Origin: Pseudomonas sp. RIT-PI-q
GTDB lineage: Bacteria > Pseudomonadota > Gammaproteobacteria > Pseudomonadales > Pseudomonadaceae
DNA length: 58,312 nucleotides
Assembly: GCF_001297125.1 (NCBI RefSeq)
Contig: NZ_LHPC01000042.1
Span: 1-58,312, forward strand
Direction of reading: 5' to 3'
Made by a program: the position numbers and the translations under genes. Positions 8,119 to 15,862 of the stretch are shown here, one piece after another; position 1 is the first letter of the stretch, and each line of letters opens with the position of its first letter. The notes beneath the pieces were generated by a model. It made no database searches, was not told the DNA's origin, and worked only from the letters and a program-made list of their open reading frames with translations.

Positions 8119-9078
8119 ATGTCGTCCTCCTTCCACCGCCTGCTCATGGCGCCGCTGCTCGGACTCTGTCTGAGCGCCAGCGGCGCACCACTGGATGAAC
8201 CGCTCAAACCGCTACCGGCGGTGCCACAGCAAAACCCGCAGCGCGTCGAACTCGGCCGCCAGTTGTTCAACGAACCTCGCTTGTCGGTCAACGGCAGCCT
8301 GTCCTGCGCCAGTTGCCATCGCCTGGAAAACGGCGGCGCCGACGACAAGGACTTTTCCATTGGTTTCGCCGGCCTTCCGGTGGCGATCAATACCCCGAGC
8401 GTGTTCAACGCCAGCCTGAACTTCCGGCAATTCTGGAACGGCCGGGCCGACACCCTGGAAACCCAGATCCATGAAGTGGTGCAAAGCCCCAGCGAAATGG
8501 GCAGCAACTGGGAGCACGTAGTGCAGACGCTGACTGCCGATCCGGGCTACCAGACTTCGTTCGCCAACGCTTACCCGGACGGCGTAACCATGAAGAATGT
8601 GCAAAACGCCCTGGCCAGCTACGAGCGCACATTGATCAGCGCCAATTCGCGTTTCGACCAATACCTGCAAGGCAACACCGAGATTCTCAGCACCGACGAG
8701 AAATACGGCTACCAACGCTTCAAGGAATACGGCTGCATTGCCTGCCATCAAGGCGTGAATATCGGTGGCAACATGTTCCAGAAGTTCGGGGTCATGGGCG
8801 ACTACTTCCAGGCCCGCGGCTCTCCCACCCAAACCGACCTGGGACGCTACCTGGTAACCCAGGATGAAGAGGATCGCAACGTGTTCAAGGTGCCAAGCCT
8901 GCGCAACGTCGCGGTGACCGCGCCGTATTTTCACGACGCCTCGGCGAAAACCCTGGAAGACGCGGTGGACGTAATGTTCAAGTTCCAGCTCGGGCGCATC
9001 CCTTCCGCCGAGGACAAGACTCTGATCATCGAATTCCTCAAGACCCTGACCGGTGAATGGGGAGGCAAACCCTTATGA
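8119..9078 (+). CDS. Periplasmic diheme cytochrome c peroxidase (MauG/CCP family)
   Basis: Predicted exported diheme c-type cytochrome of 319 residues that would reduce hydrogen peroxide or carry out MauG-like oxidation. It has two CxxCH heme sites, CASCH (63-67) and CIACH (206-210), and the family motifs FWNGRADTLE, NTPSVFNA and VPSLRNVAVTAPYFHD. A signal peptide covers residues 1-23 (hydrophobic LLMAPLLGLCLSASGA). I choose ATG 8119 because AAGGA lies at proper distance and the signal peptide starts there; a longer GTG frame from 8071 overlaps the previous stop. The gene sits inside a cytoplasmic signalling operon, just before a membrane kinase whose start overlaps its stop (ATGA). I infer a redox or peroxide input role rather than simple detoxification. 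Confidence 0.94.
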   Translation: MSSSFHRLLMAPLLGLCLSASGAPLDEPLKPLPAVPQQNPQRVELGRQLFNEPRLSVNGSLSCASCHRLENGGADDKDFSIGFAGLPVAINTPSVFNASLNFRQFWNGRADTLETQIHEVVQSPSEMGSNWEHVVQTLTADPGYQTSFANAYPDGVTMKNVQNALASYERTLISANSRFDQYLQGNTEILSTDEKYGYQRFKEYGCIACHQGVNIGGNMFQKFGVMGDYFQARGSPTQTDLGRYLVTQDEEDRNVFKVPSLRNVAVTAPYFHDASAKTLEDAVDVMFKFQLGRIPSAEDKTLIIEFLKTLTGEWGGKPL

Positions 9079-10886
9079 AAATGTCCCGCCGCCGCAGCCT
9101 GGCATTGCTCGGTGTCGTCGCCCTGATGCTGGCCTCGACGCTGCTGTTCCTGTACCTCAAATCCAGCTCGAACCAGACGCCGGTCTATGCCGAATCCCGA
9201 GACCTGATCGGGCGGATCAAACAGCTGAACGCGCAATGGGAAACCGAGATCCTCAAGGCCAGGATCGCCATCAGTCACAACTACGATCCGCTGGTCACGC
9301 CGCTGACCGAGATGACGCAACTCTGGGAGCGATTCGACACAATGGAGTCGAACCACGGCCGCAACGACACGCCCATCTGGCGTGCCGGCCATGATGCGTA
9401 CCTGAGCGCCATCCAGGAGAAGACCCGCCTGGTGGAACAGTTCAAGTCCCACAACGCGGTGCTGCGCAACTCGCTGGCGTTTCTGCCGACCGCCGAAGAC
9501 GACATTCAGCAACCACTCTCCCAACTGATGGACGGCGACAAACTGCAACTGCAAAACATCGCCACCGACACCTATGACCTGGTACTCAGCACCATGGAAT
9601 TTTCCATGGTCACCTCGGATGACAAGGCCGCTGAAATTCTGGTGGGTTTGAACAAACTGGGCGTGAACAAACTGCGCCTGCCAGAGCAGTTCCACAGCCC
9701 GCTCGATATTATGAGCAACCACATCGCACTGATTCTGCGTGAGCAACCGGTGGTCAACGGTTTGCTGGAAAACATCGAAGCCATTCCCGTGGCCGAGCGC
9801 CTGGACGATATCACCAGCCTGCTGAACACCGACCAGCAGCAAGCCGACGCCGTCGACCAGCGCTATCACTTCTACATGCTGGTGTTTTCGGTACTGCTGG
9901 TGCTGCTGCTGGTGTACCTGGCGATTCACCTGATGCGCAGCTTCACGGAAATCAGTCGCGTCAACAAAGCCCTGAAAACCGCCAATGACGACCTGGAACT
10001 GCGGGTTGAAGAGCGCACTCGCGAACTCCGGGATACCCAGAGCGAACTGCTCGATACCGCGCGCCAGGCGGGCATGGCGGAGATCGCCACCAATGTGCTG
10101 CACAACGTCGGCAACGTGCTCAACAGCGTGAACATCTCGGCCGACCTGGTCTCGCGTAAAGTGCGCGCCAGCAAGGCGCAGGGCCTGGGCAAGGCGATGC
10201 AACTGATCAACCAGCATCAGGGCGACCTCGGGACCTTCCTGACCCAGGATGAGAAAGGCAAGTTGCTGCCCGGCTACTTGAATCAGCTAGTGGAGGCCAT
10301 AGCCCTTGAACAACAAGGCATGACCGACGAACTCGCGCAGTTGAGCAAAAGCGTCGACCACATCAAGGACATCGTCGCCACCCAGCAGTCCTACGCGGGC
10401 GCCAACAGCCTGATGGAACCGCTGCACATCAGCGAATTGCTGGAAGACGCCCTGCGCATGAACTCCGGCGCCCTGACCCGGCATCACGTCACGGTGGTCA
10501 AGGACTACAGCGACGTGCCGCAGGTGATGGGCGACAAGCACCGGTTGCTGCTGATCCTGATCAACCTGATCAGCAACGCCAAATACGCGATGTCCGAGCT
10601 CAGCGATCGCCCGCGGCAAATGACCCTCGGGGTAAAAATCATCGAGGACACGACCCTGCAAGTCAGCGTCAAGGATGACGGCGAAGGCATCGCCGAGGAA
10701 AACATGACGCGGATCTTTGCCCACGGCTTTACCACGCGCAAGGAGGGTCACGGCTTCGGCCTGCACAGCTGCGCCCTGGCCGCCATCGAGATGAACGGCC
10801 ACCTCACCGCCCATAGCGACGGGCCGGGCAAAGGCGCGTTGTTCACCTTGCAGATCCCGCTGAAAACCGTCACGGAGGACGCATGA
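9075..10886 (+). CDS. Membrane histidine kinase with all-helical periplasmic sensor (DAHL-like)
   Basis: Sensor kinase of 603 residues. A transmembrane helix (about 9-26) precedes a long, mostly helical periplasmic region (about 30-270) resembling the DAHL double-helical sensor domain, then a second transmembrane helix (about 272-294) and a coiled coil. The dimerisation helix carries H343 in VLHNVGNVLNSV, the HNVGN-type H-box of a Pseudomonas kinase subgroup. The ATPase domain has LISNAKYAM (N box), DDGEGI (G1) and GHGFGLHSC (G2). The start at 9075 is supported by GGGGAGG 9 nt upstream and by its overlap with the peroxidase stop. There is no receiver of its own, so likely phosphate acceptors are the receivers of the operon. 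The stop overlaps the next start. Confidence 0.92.
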   Translation: MKMSRRRSLALLGVVALMLASTLLFLYLKSSSNQTPVYAESRDLIGRIKQLNAQWETEILKARIAISHNYDPLVTPLTEMTQLWERFDTMESNHGRNDTPIWRAGHDAYLSAIQEKTRLVEQFKSHNAVLRNSLAFLPTAEDDIQQPLSQLMDGDKLQLQNIATDTYDLVLSTMEFSMVTSDDKAAEILVGLNKLGVNKLRLPEQFHSPLDIMSNHIALILREQPVVNGLLENIEAIPVAERLDDITSLLNTDQQQADAVDQRYHFYMLVFSVLLVLLLVYLAIHLMRSFTEISRVNKALKTANDDLELRVEERTRELRDTQSELLDTARQAGMAEIATNVLHNVGNVLNSVNISADLVSRKVRASKAQGLGKAMQLINQHQGDLGTFLTQDEKGKLLPGYLNQLVEAIALEQQGMTDELAQLSKSVDHIKDIVATQQSYAGANSLMEPLHISELLEDALRMNSGALTRHHVTVVKDYSDVPQVMGDKHRLLLILINLISNAKYAMSELSDRPRQMTLGVKIIEDTTLQVSVKDDGEGIAEENMTRIFAHGFTTRKEGHGFGLHSCALAAIEMNGHLTAHSDGPGKGALFTLQIPLKTVTEDA

Positions 10887-12289
10887 GCGCACCGTCCAAC
10901 CGACGTATTCTGCTGATCGACGACACGCCGTCCATCCATGTGGATTTCCGTAAGATCCTCACGCCCACCCCCGTGCAGACTGTCGAACTGGACGAGATGG
11001 AGGCCGCACTGTTCGGCAGTGAGGTGAAATCCGCCAGCGTTCTGTTCGAACTGGATTCGGCTTACGGCGGGCAGGAAGGGTTGGGCAAACTGAAATGGGC
11101 CTTGCAGGAACATCGGCCCTACGCCCTGGCCTTCGTCGACATGCGCATGCCCGAGGGCTGGGACGGCGCGCAGACCATCGAACACTTGTGGCAGGCAGAC
11201 CCACGCCTGCAAGTGGTGGTGTGCACCGCCTATTCCGACTATTCCTGGGATGAACTGCTGGACCGTTTGCAGGCCCACGACCGCCTGCTGATTCTGAAAA
11301 AGCCGTTCGACAACATTGAAGTCCAGCAGATGGCCAACACCCTGCTGACCAAATGGGACATGACCGAACGGGCCAGTGTGCAGATGGACGATTTGGGGCA
11401 GATGGTCGAGCGCCGAACCCGGCAGCTCACCGAAACCAGCGTTGAGTTGCAGCGGGAAATCGACGAGCGCAAACAGCTTGAATCGCAACTGGTGCAATCG
11501 GAAAAACTCGCCTCACTGGGGCAACTGGCAGCCGGCGTCGCCCATGAAATCAACAACCCCATCGGCTTTATTTCCTCCAACCTCGGCTCCCTCGATGGCT
11601 ACTTCAAGCAGATTCAGGAAATGCTCGACGCGTATCGTGACGCGGAAGAAGCGATCGGTTCCCCTCAGCTGGTCGAGCGCTTGCAACAACTGCGCGAACG
11701 GATCGAACTGGAGTTCCTGCGCGAGGACATTCCGCTGCTGATCAAGGAGTCAAAGGAAGGCATCAGCCGCGTTGGGCAGATCGTCAAAGACCTGAAGGAT
11801 TTCTCCCGCGTCGACTCCAGCCAGGAGTGGCAGTGGGCGAATGTGCAGCAAGGCATCGAGTCGACCCTGAACATCGTCGCCAACGAACTGAAGTACAAGG
11901 CCGATGTGGTGAGGGACTATCAGGCCCTGCCCGAGATTGAATGCCTGCCGTCGCAAATCAATCAGGTGATCATGAACCTGATCGTCAACGCGTCCCAGGC
12001 CATCGGCCCGGAGCGCGGCATTATCACCCTGCGCACCGGGCTTGAGGGTGAAACGGTGTGGATCGAAGTCGCCGACACCGGCGCCGGCATTACGCCGGAG
12101 CACCTGAAGAAAATTTTCGACCCGTTCTTCACCACCAAACCGGTGGGCCAGGGGACAGGGCTCGGGTTGTCCCTGTCCTATGGCATCGTGAAGAAACATC
12201 GGGGGGATATTTCGGTGCGCAGTGAACTGGGTGTGGGCACCACCTTTCGGGTGCAGTTGCCAATCCACCAAACGAAGCAGGCAGGCTGA
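10883..12289 (+). CDS. Receiver-histidine kinase fusion (cytoplasmic)
   Basis: Soluble kinase of 468 residues with an N-terminal receiver of the same extended type as the two GGDEF/EAL proteins (D13/D14, phosphoacceptor D86 in DMRMPEGWDG, LILKKPF). A coiled coil follows, then a HisKA helix with H221 in GVAHEINNPIGF, and an HATPase_c domain with NLIVNASQAI (N box), DTGAGI (G1), FDPFFTTKP (F box) and GTGLGLSLSYGI (G2). It has no membrane segment. Such receiver-HK proteins often relay a signal from one kinase to another output. Here it could take phosphate from the membrane kinase and share it with the c-di-GMP enzymes. A GGAGGA SD lies within the end of the previous gene, and the overlap is ATGA. 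It is the last gene of the operon, followed by a REPIN. Confidence 0.94.
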   Translation: MSAPSNRRILLIDDTPSIHVDFRKILTPTPVQTVELDEMEAALFGSEVKSASVLFELDSAYGGQEGLGKLKWALQEHRPYALAFVDMRMPEGWDGAQTIEHLWQADPRLQVVVCTAYSDYSWDELLDRLQAHDRLLILKKPFDNIEVQQMANTLLTKWDMTERASVQMDDLGQMVERRTRQLTETSVELQREIDERKQLESQLVQSEKLASLGQLAAGVAHEINNPIGFISSNLGSLDGYFKQIQEMLDAYRDAEEAIGSPQLVERLQQLRERIELEFLREDIPLLIKESKEGISRVGQIVKDLKDFSRVDSSQEWQWANVQQGIESTLNIVANELKYKADVVRDYQALPEIECLPSQINQVIMNLIVNASQAIGPERGIITLRTGLEGETVWIEVADTGAGITPEHLKKIFDPFFTTKPVGQGTGLGLSLSYGIVKKHRGDISVRSELGVGTTFRVQLPIHQTKQAG

Positions 12290-12300
12290 ACACCGATCCA

Positions 12301-12392
12301 CTGTGGGAGCGGGCTTGCCCGCGATGACTGAGTCACATCCAACAGAGATGTTGGCTGACCCACCGCTATCGCGGGCAAGCCCGCTCCCACAG
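12301..12392. repeat. REPIN (TGTGGGAGCGGGCTTGCCCG type)
   Basis: An inverted pair CTGTGGGAGCGGGCTTGCCC ... GGGCAAGCCCGCTCCCACAG lies between the convergent receiver-kinase and permease genes. It can form a long hairpin and may act as a two-way transcription end. Confidence 0.9.
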
Positions 12393-12412
12393 GTTTCTTA
12401 CCAATCAGCTGA

Positions 12413-13738
12413 TCAGGTGGCTTCCTGGAAATCCATTTCCGGTGGCTGGCGACGGAAGCCGCCGGTCAGCACCGCCAAGTACACCACGCCAATCGCCAGC
12501 CAGCTGAGACCCAGATAAATCGCCAGGTGATCGAGGCTGACCATCAGCCACAAGTCCGCCGCCAGGCCAATGAACGGGAACAGCAGAAACAATACGAACT
12601 CACGCAGACCTTTCTTCTCGCCGCCAATCCAGTAATGAAAGATCACCGACAAATTCACCAGGCTAAACGCGAGGAACGCGCCGAAGTTGATGAACGAGGT
12701 CGAGGTGGTCACGTCCAGTTTCAGTGCCAGCAAGGCCACCACGGCGCACAGCAGGATGCTGTTGACCGGCGTGCCAAAGCGTTCGTGCAAGGTGCCAAAG
12801 AAGGATTTTGGCAGTACACCGTCGCGCCCCATGGCGAACAGCAACCGCGAACCACTGGCCTGCGCCGACAGGCCCGAGGCGAACTGGCCGACGATCAGGC
12901 CGATCAGGAAGATCGTCACGAACAGATCACCACCGATGTTGCGGGCGATTTCATAAGCCGCCGAATCGACGCTGTCGAACTGAAACGACGGGTGCGCGAT
13001 TTGCACGAAGTAGGACACGCTGACGAAGATCAGCCCGCCGATCAGGGTAATCAGCATGATCGCCCGCGGGATGGTGCGGCGTGGGTCGCGGGTTTCTTCA
13101 GTCAGGGTGCTGACCGCGTCGAAACCAAGGAACGAGTAACAGGCGATGGCCGCGCCGCTCATGATCAGCGGCATCTGCATGTCGCCGTTGAAGAACGGTT
13201 TGATCGACCACAGCGGCGTGCTCGCATCACCGCCGACGTAATGCACGCACAGCGCGACAAACGCGATCAGCACCAGGAACTGCACCAGCATCAGCAGGGC
13301 ATTGATGCCGTTGGCCAGTTTCAAACCGATGATGTTGATCGCGCTGGTGATGCCGATGAACGCCAGCACCCAGATCCACTGCGGCACGGCCGGGAACGCG
13401 GAGTTGAGGTAGGCGGCGCCGATCAGCCAGATCGCCATGGGCAGGAACAGGTAATCGAGCAACACCGCCCAACCGGCGATGAAACCGAGTTTCGGGCTGA
13501 TCGCCTTGCGCACATAGCTGTAGGCCGAGCCGGCCACTGGAAACGCCGAGGCCATTCGGCCATAGCTCATGGCGGTGAAGAACATCGCCACCAGTGCCGC
13601 GAGGTAAGCGGCCGGGACCATGCCGGCGGTGGATTGAGCGAGGATGCCAAAGGTGCCGAGCACAATGATCGGCGTCATGTAGGCGATGCCGAACAGCACC
13701 ACCGAACCCAATGACAGGGTGCGTTGCAAACGAGCCAT
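12413..13738 (-). CDS. APC-family permease, PuuP-like (putative putrescine/amine importer)
   Basis: Inner-membrane transporter of 441 residues with about 12 hydrophobic segments. It starts MARLQRTLSLGSVVLFGIAY and continues with TFGI, AMSYGRM, FPVAGSAYSYV, DYLFLPM, CYSFLGFDAVSTLTEET and SGSRLLFAMGRDGVLP. This string of motifs closely follows E. coli PuuP, the putrescine importer (FTAISYG, AGSAYTY, DYLFLPM, SFLGFDAVTTLSEET, RLLYVMGRD). The substrate is inferred from that likeness; another amine or amino acid is possible. It is followed at a distance by the amidase gene region on the same strand, with a REP pair between them, and the LuxR regulator lies beyond. Confidence 0.88.
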   Translation of the reverse strand: MARLQRTLSLGSVVLFGIAYMTPIIVLGTFGILAQSTAGMVPAAYLAALVAMFFTAMSYGRMASAFPVAGSAYSYVRKAISPKLGFIAGWAVLLDYLFLPMAIWLIGAAYLNSAFPAVPQWIWVLAFIGITSAINIIGLKLANGINALLMLVQFLVLIAFVALCVHYVGGDASTPLWSIKPFFNGDMQMPLIMSGAAIACYSFLGFDAVSTLTEETRDPRRTIPRAIMLITLIGGLIFVSVSYFVQIAHPSFQFDSVDSAAYEIARNIGGDLFVTIFLIGLIVGQFASGLSAQASGSRLLFAMGRDGVLPKSFFGTLHERFGTPVNSILLCAVVALLALKLDVTTSTSFINFGAFLAFSLVNLSVIFHYWIGGEKKGLREFVLFLLFPFIGLAADLWLMVSLDHLAIYLGLSWLAIGVVYLAVLTGGFRRQPPEMDFQEAT

Positions 13739-13855
13739 GAGCGACTACTCCGAATTTATTAGATTTATGGCAGAGCCGAGTTCGGCGCAAATTACCGGTG
13801 TTGCGTTGTTGTTCTTGGGTGAATGGGTAAAGAGGTGTGGTGGTTGGTCGGGCCT

Positions 13856-13922
13856 CTTCGCTGGCAAGCCAGCTCCTACAAGGGTCGCGCGTAACCTGTA
13901 GGAGCTGGCTTGCCAGCGAAGG
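13856..13922. repeat. REP pair in tail-to-tail order
   Basis: CTTCGCTGGCAAGCCAGCTCCTACA is followed after 14 bp by TGTAGGAGCTGGCTTGCCAG. The arms face outward compared with the other REPINs of the window. The pair lies in the 194-bp space upstream of the permease gene and downstream of the amidase gene. Confidence 0.85.
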
Positions 13923-13932
13923 CGTCAGCAGC

Positions 13933-14754
13933 TCAGCGCGAAGGAATCAGCAGCTCCCGAAGCCCATTGGCATGCTCAACCAATTCCCCCGGCAACTTCA
14001 GCCGCTGATCATCCAGGTAGCGATAATCCTGCCGCGCCGCCGTCAGCTGATTCAGGTCCAGTTCTACCGCGAACTGCCCTTCATCCCGCCCGGCCTCGAA
14101 CAACAGCGTGCCCAGAGGATCTACCAGCGCACTGCCGCCGGCGAACAGCAACCCGCCATCGCCCTCTTCCACCCGGTTGACCATCAGCGCAAACGCCTGG
14201 TTTTCCTGGGCGCGGGCCATGATCGCGGTGCGGTGAGTCGGGCCGTAAGGGTCCATGTTGCCGTTGGTGACGATCAGCAGCTCCGCGCCGAGTTGCGCCA
14301 GGGCGCGGGCGGTTTCAGGGAATTCGATGTCGTAGCAAATCAGCAGGCCGACGCGCACCCCGTTCCACAGACAGGTGGCGTAGCGATCACCCGGCTCGTA
14401 CACACCGCGATCGGACGCCCAGAGGTGGGTCTTGCGATAGCGCAGGGCAATGCCTTCGGGCGTGATCAGCAGCGTGGTGTTGAAGAAACGGCCGTTATCG
14501 TTCTCGGCTGTACCAACGACCACGGCAATCTTGCGTTCACGGGCGGCGGCGACAATCGCGCTGACGGTCGGGCCATCAAGCGGTTCCGCGATCGCCGCCA
14601 CCGTTTCGGCCGAGGGGAAGCCCATCAAATGACTTTCCGGAAACATGATCAGCTGCGTATCGGCGGCGCAGGCAGCAATCGCGGCCAAGGCGCGTTCGAG
14701 GTTGTAAGCCGTGTCGTTGTCACGGCCCGCCAATTGGGCGAGTTCGACTTTCAT
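13933..14754 (-). CDS. Carbon-nitrogen hydrolase (nitrilase superfamily amidase, DavA-like)
   Basis: Predicted cytoplasmic amidase of 273 residues. The nitrilase-superfamily catalytic triad is present: E40 in MFPESHL, K108 in YRKTHLW and C140 in LLICYDIEFPE, followed by the usual ARAQENQAF segment. The stretch VGLLICYDIEFPE and the overall layout resemble 5-aminopentanamidase (DavA) of Pseudomonas lysine catabolism, but residue identity elsewhere looks moderate, so the amide substrate is open. The gene is divergent from a LuxR-type regulator (125 bp apart) and shares its strand with a PuuP-like amine permease. This suggests uptake and deamidation of an amine- or amide-containing nitrogen source under local control. 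Confidence 0.88.
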   Translation of the reverse strand: MKVELAQLAGRDNDTAYNLERALAAIAACAADTQLIMFPESHLMGFPSAETVAAIAEPLDGPTVSAIVAAARERKIAVVVGTAENDNGRFFNTTLLITPEGIALRYRKTHLWASDRGVYEPGDRYATCLWNGVRVGLLICYDIEFPETARALAQLGAELLIVTNGNMDPYGPTHRTAIMARAQENQAFALMVNRVEEGDGGLLFAGGSALVDPLGTLLFEAGRDEGQFAVELDLNQLTAARQDYRYLDDQRLKLPGELVEHANGLRELLIPSR

Positions 14755-14879
14755 CGGTGATCCTTGTTATAGGCGCCGGGCGGGGAAAGATTGCCCGGTC
14801 GTTGTCTGTGCGCCAGTATGCGCAGCAAGCAACCGGCCGGGGAATCACGCCGCTGGGGTAACCCGATAGGGGTAGATGC

Positions 14880-15680
14880 ATGACACTCTCGTTAGACGAC
14901 ATCGCCTGGCACCGCTCGGTCGGGCAACTGATCGACGCCCTCGACAAGCCGAACTTCTGGACGCAGCTGGTCCGGCTGCTGGACCAGTACGTGACCTTCG
15001 ACAGCTGGGTGGCGCTGCTTTTCAGCGCCGATCAGCACCCGCAGGTGTTCGCCGAATGTCCCGGTGAGGACGGCAGCCCCGATCAATTGTTCCAGGATTA
15101 CCTGCGAGGCCTGTACCTGCTGGACCCGTTCTACATCGCCTGCCGCGAGCAATCGCGTACCGGGCTGTATCGCCTGTCGGAAGTCGCGCCGGAGCATTTC
15201 GAGCTGACCGAGTATTACCAACGCTACTTTCGTCTGAATGTGGTGGCCGACGAAATCCAGTTCAATTGCCAACTCGAAGGCGATCGCACGCTGTGCCTGT
15301 CACTGGGCAGCAAGCAACGCTTCAGCGGCCAACAGATTGCCTTGCTGTCGCTGATCCAGCCGTGGGTGCTCGGCTTGTTGCGCCAGCGCCTGCCTTACGA
15401 AATCAACGAGGTCGTGGCCCTCGCGCCGGCGCCGATCCAGGGTGACTGGCGAGTGCAGCTCGAAGCCTCGGTGCAACAACTCAAAGGCGCGCAACTGACC
15501 GCCCGGGAGCTGGACGTCGGAAGGTTGATGCTCAGCGGTTGCTCCAGCAAGGAAATCGCTCGTAAGCTTGAGATCTCAGTTGAAACCGTGAAAGTCCATA
15601 AGAAACACATGTACAGCAAGCTGGGGATCAAGTCCCAGTCCGAGCTGTTTTCGATATTTCTCCAGGCCCAAAACGCCTGA
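14880..15680 (+). CDS. LuxR-family transcriptional regulator
   Basis: DNA-binding regulator of 266 residues. The C-terminal 60 residues form a GerE/LuxR helix-turn-helix (LTARELDVGRLMLSGCSSKE, then IARKLEISVETVKVHKKHMY). The N-terminal 190 residues match no autoinducer-binding signature that I can see and may bind another ligand. It is divergent from the amidase, so the 125-bp space at 14755-14879 should hold both promoters and probably its operator. TAGGGGT lies a few bases before the ATG. By context it likely controls the amidase and perhaps the PuuP-like permease. Confidence 0.9.
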   Translation: MTLSLDDIAWHRSVGQLIDALDKPNFWTQLVRLLDQYVTFDSWVALLFSADQHPQVFAECPGEDGSPDQLFQDYLRGLYLLDPFYIACREQSRTGLYRLSEVAPEHFELTEYYQRYFRLNVVADEIQFNCQLEGDRTLCLSLGSKQRFSGQQIALLSLIQPWVLGLLRQRLPYEINEVVALAPAPIQGDWRVQLEASVQQLKGAQLTARELDVGRLMLSGCSSKEIARKLEISVETVKVHKKHMYSKLGIKSQSELFSIFLQAQNA

Positions 15681-15709
15681 CCGTTCCAGTGGATTGCTTT
15701 TCATTTTCA

Positions 15710-15800
15710 CTGTGGGAGCGGGCTTGCCCGCGATAGCGTCCTTTCAGAAAAACATATGTTGTTTGACATGACGCAATCGCGGGCAAGCCCGCTCCCACAG
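15710..15800. repeat. REPIN (TGTGGGAGCGGGCTTGCCCG type)
   Basis: An inverted REP pair, TGTGGGAGCGGGCTTGCCCG ... CGGGCAAGCCCGCTCCCACA, lies between the LuxR gene and the GltB-like gene. It is the same subtype as the copy at 12301. Confidence 0.9.
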
Positions 15801-15862
15801 TGATGTGAGTCCAGCCATTCCACGGTGTTGAACACAACCGAGTCCGAACCCAAGGAACCCGT

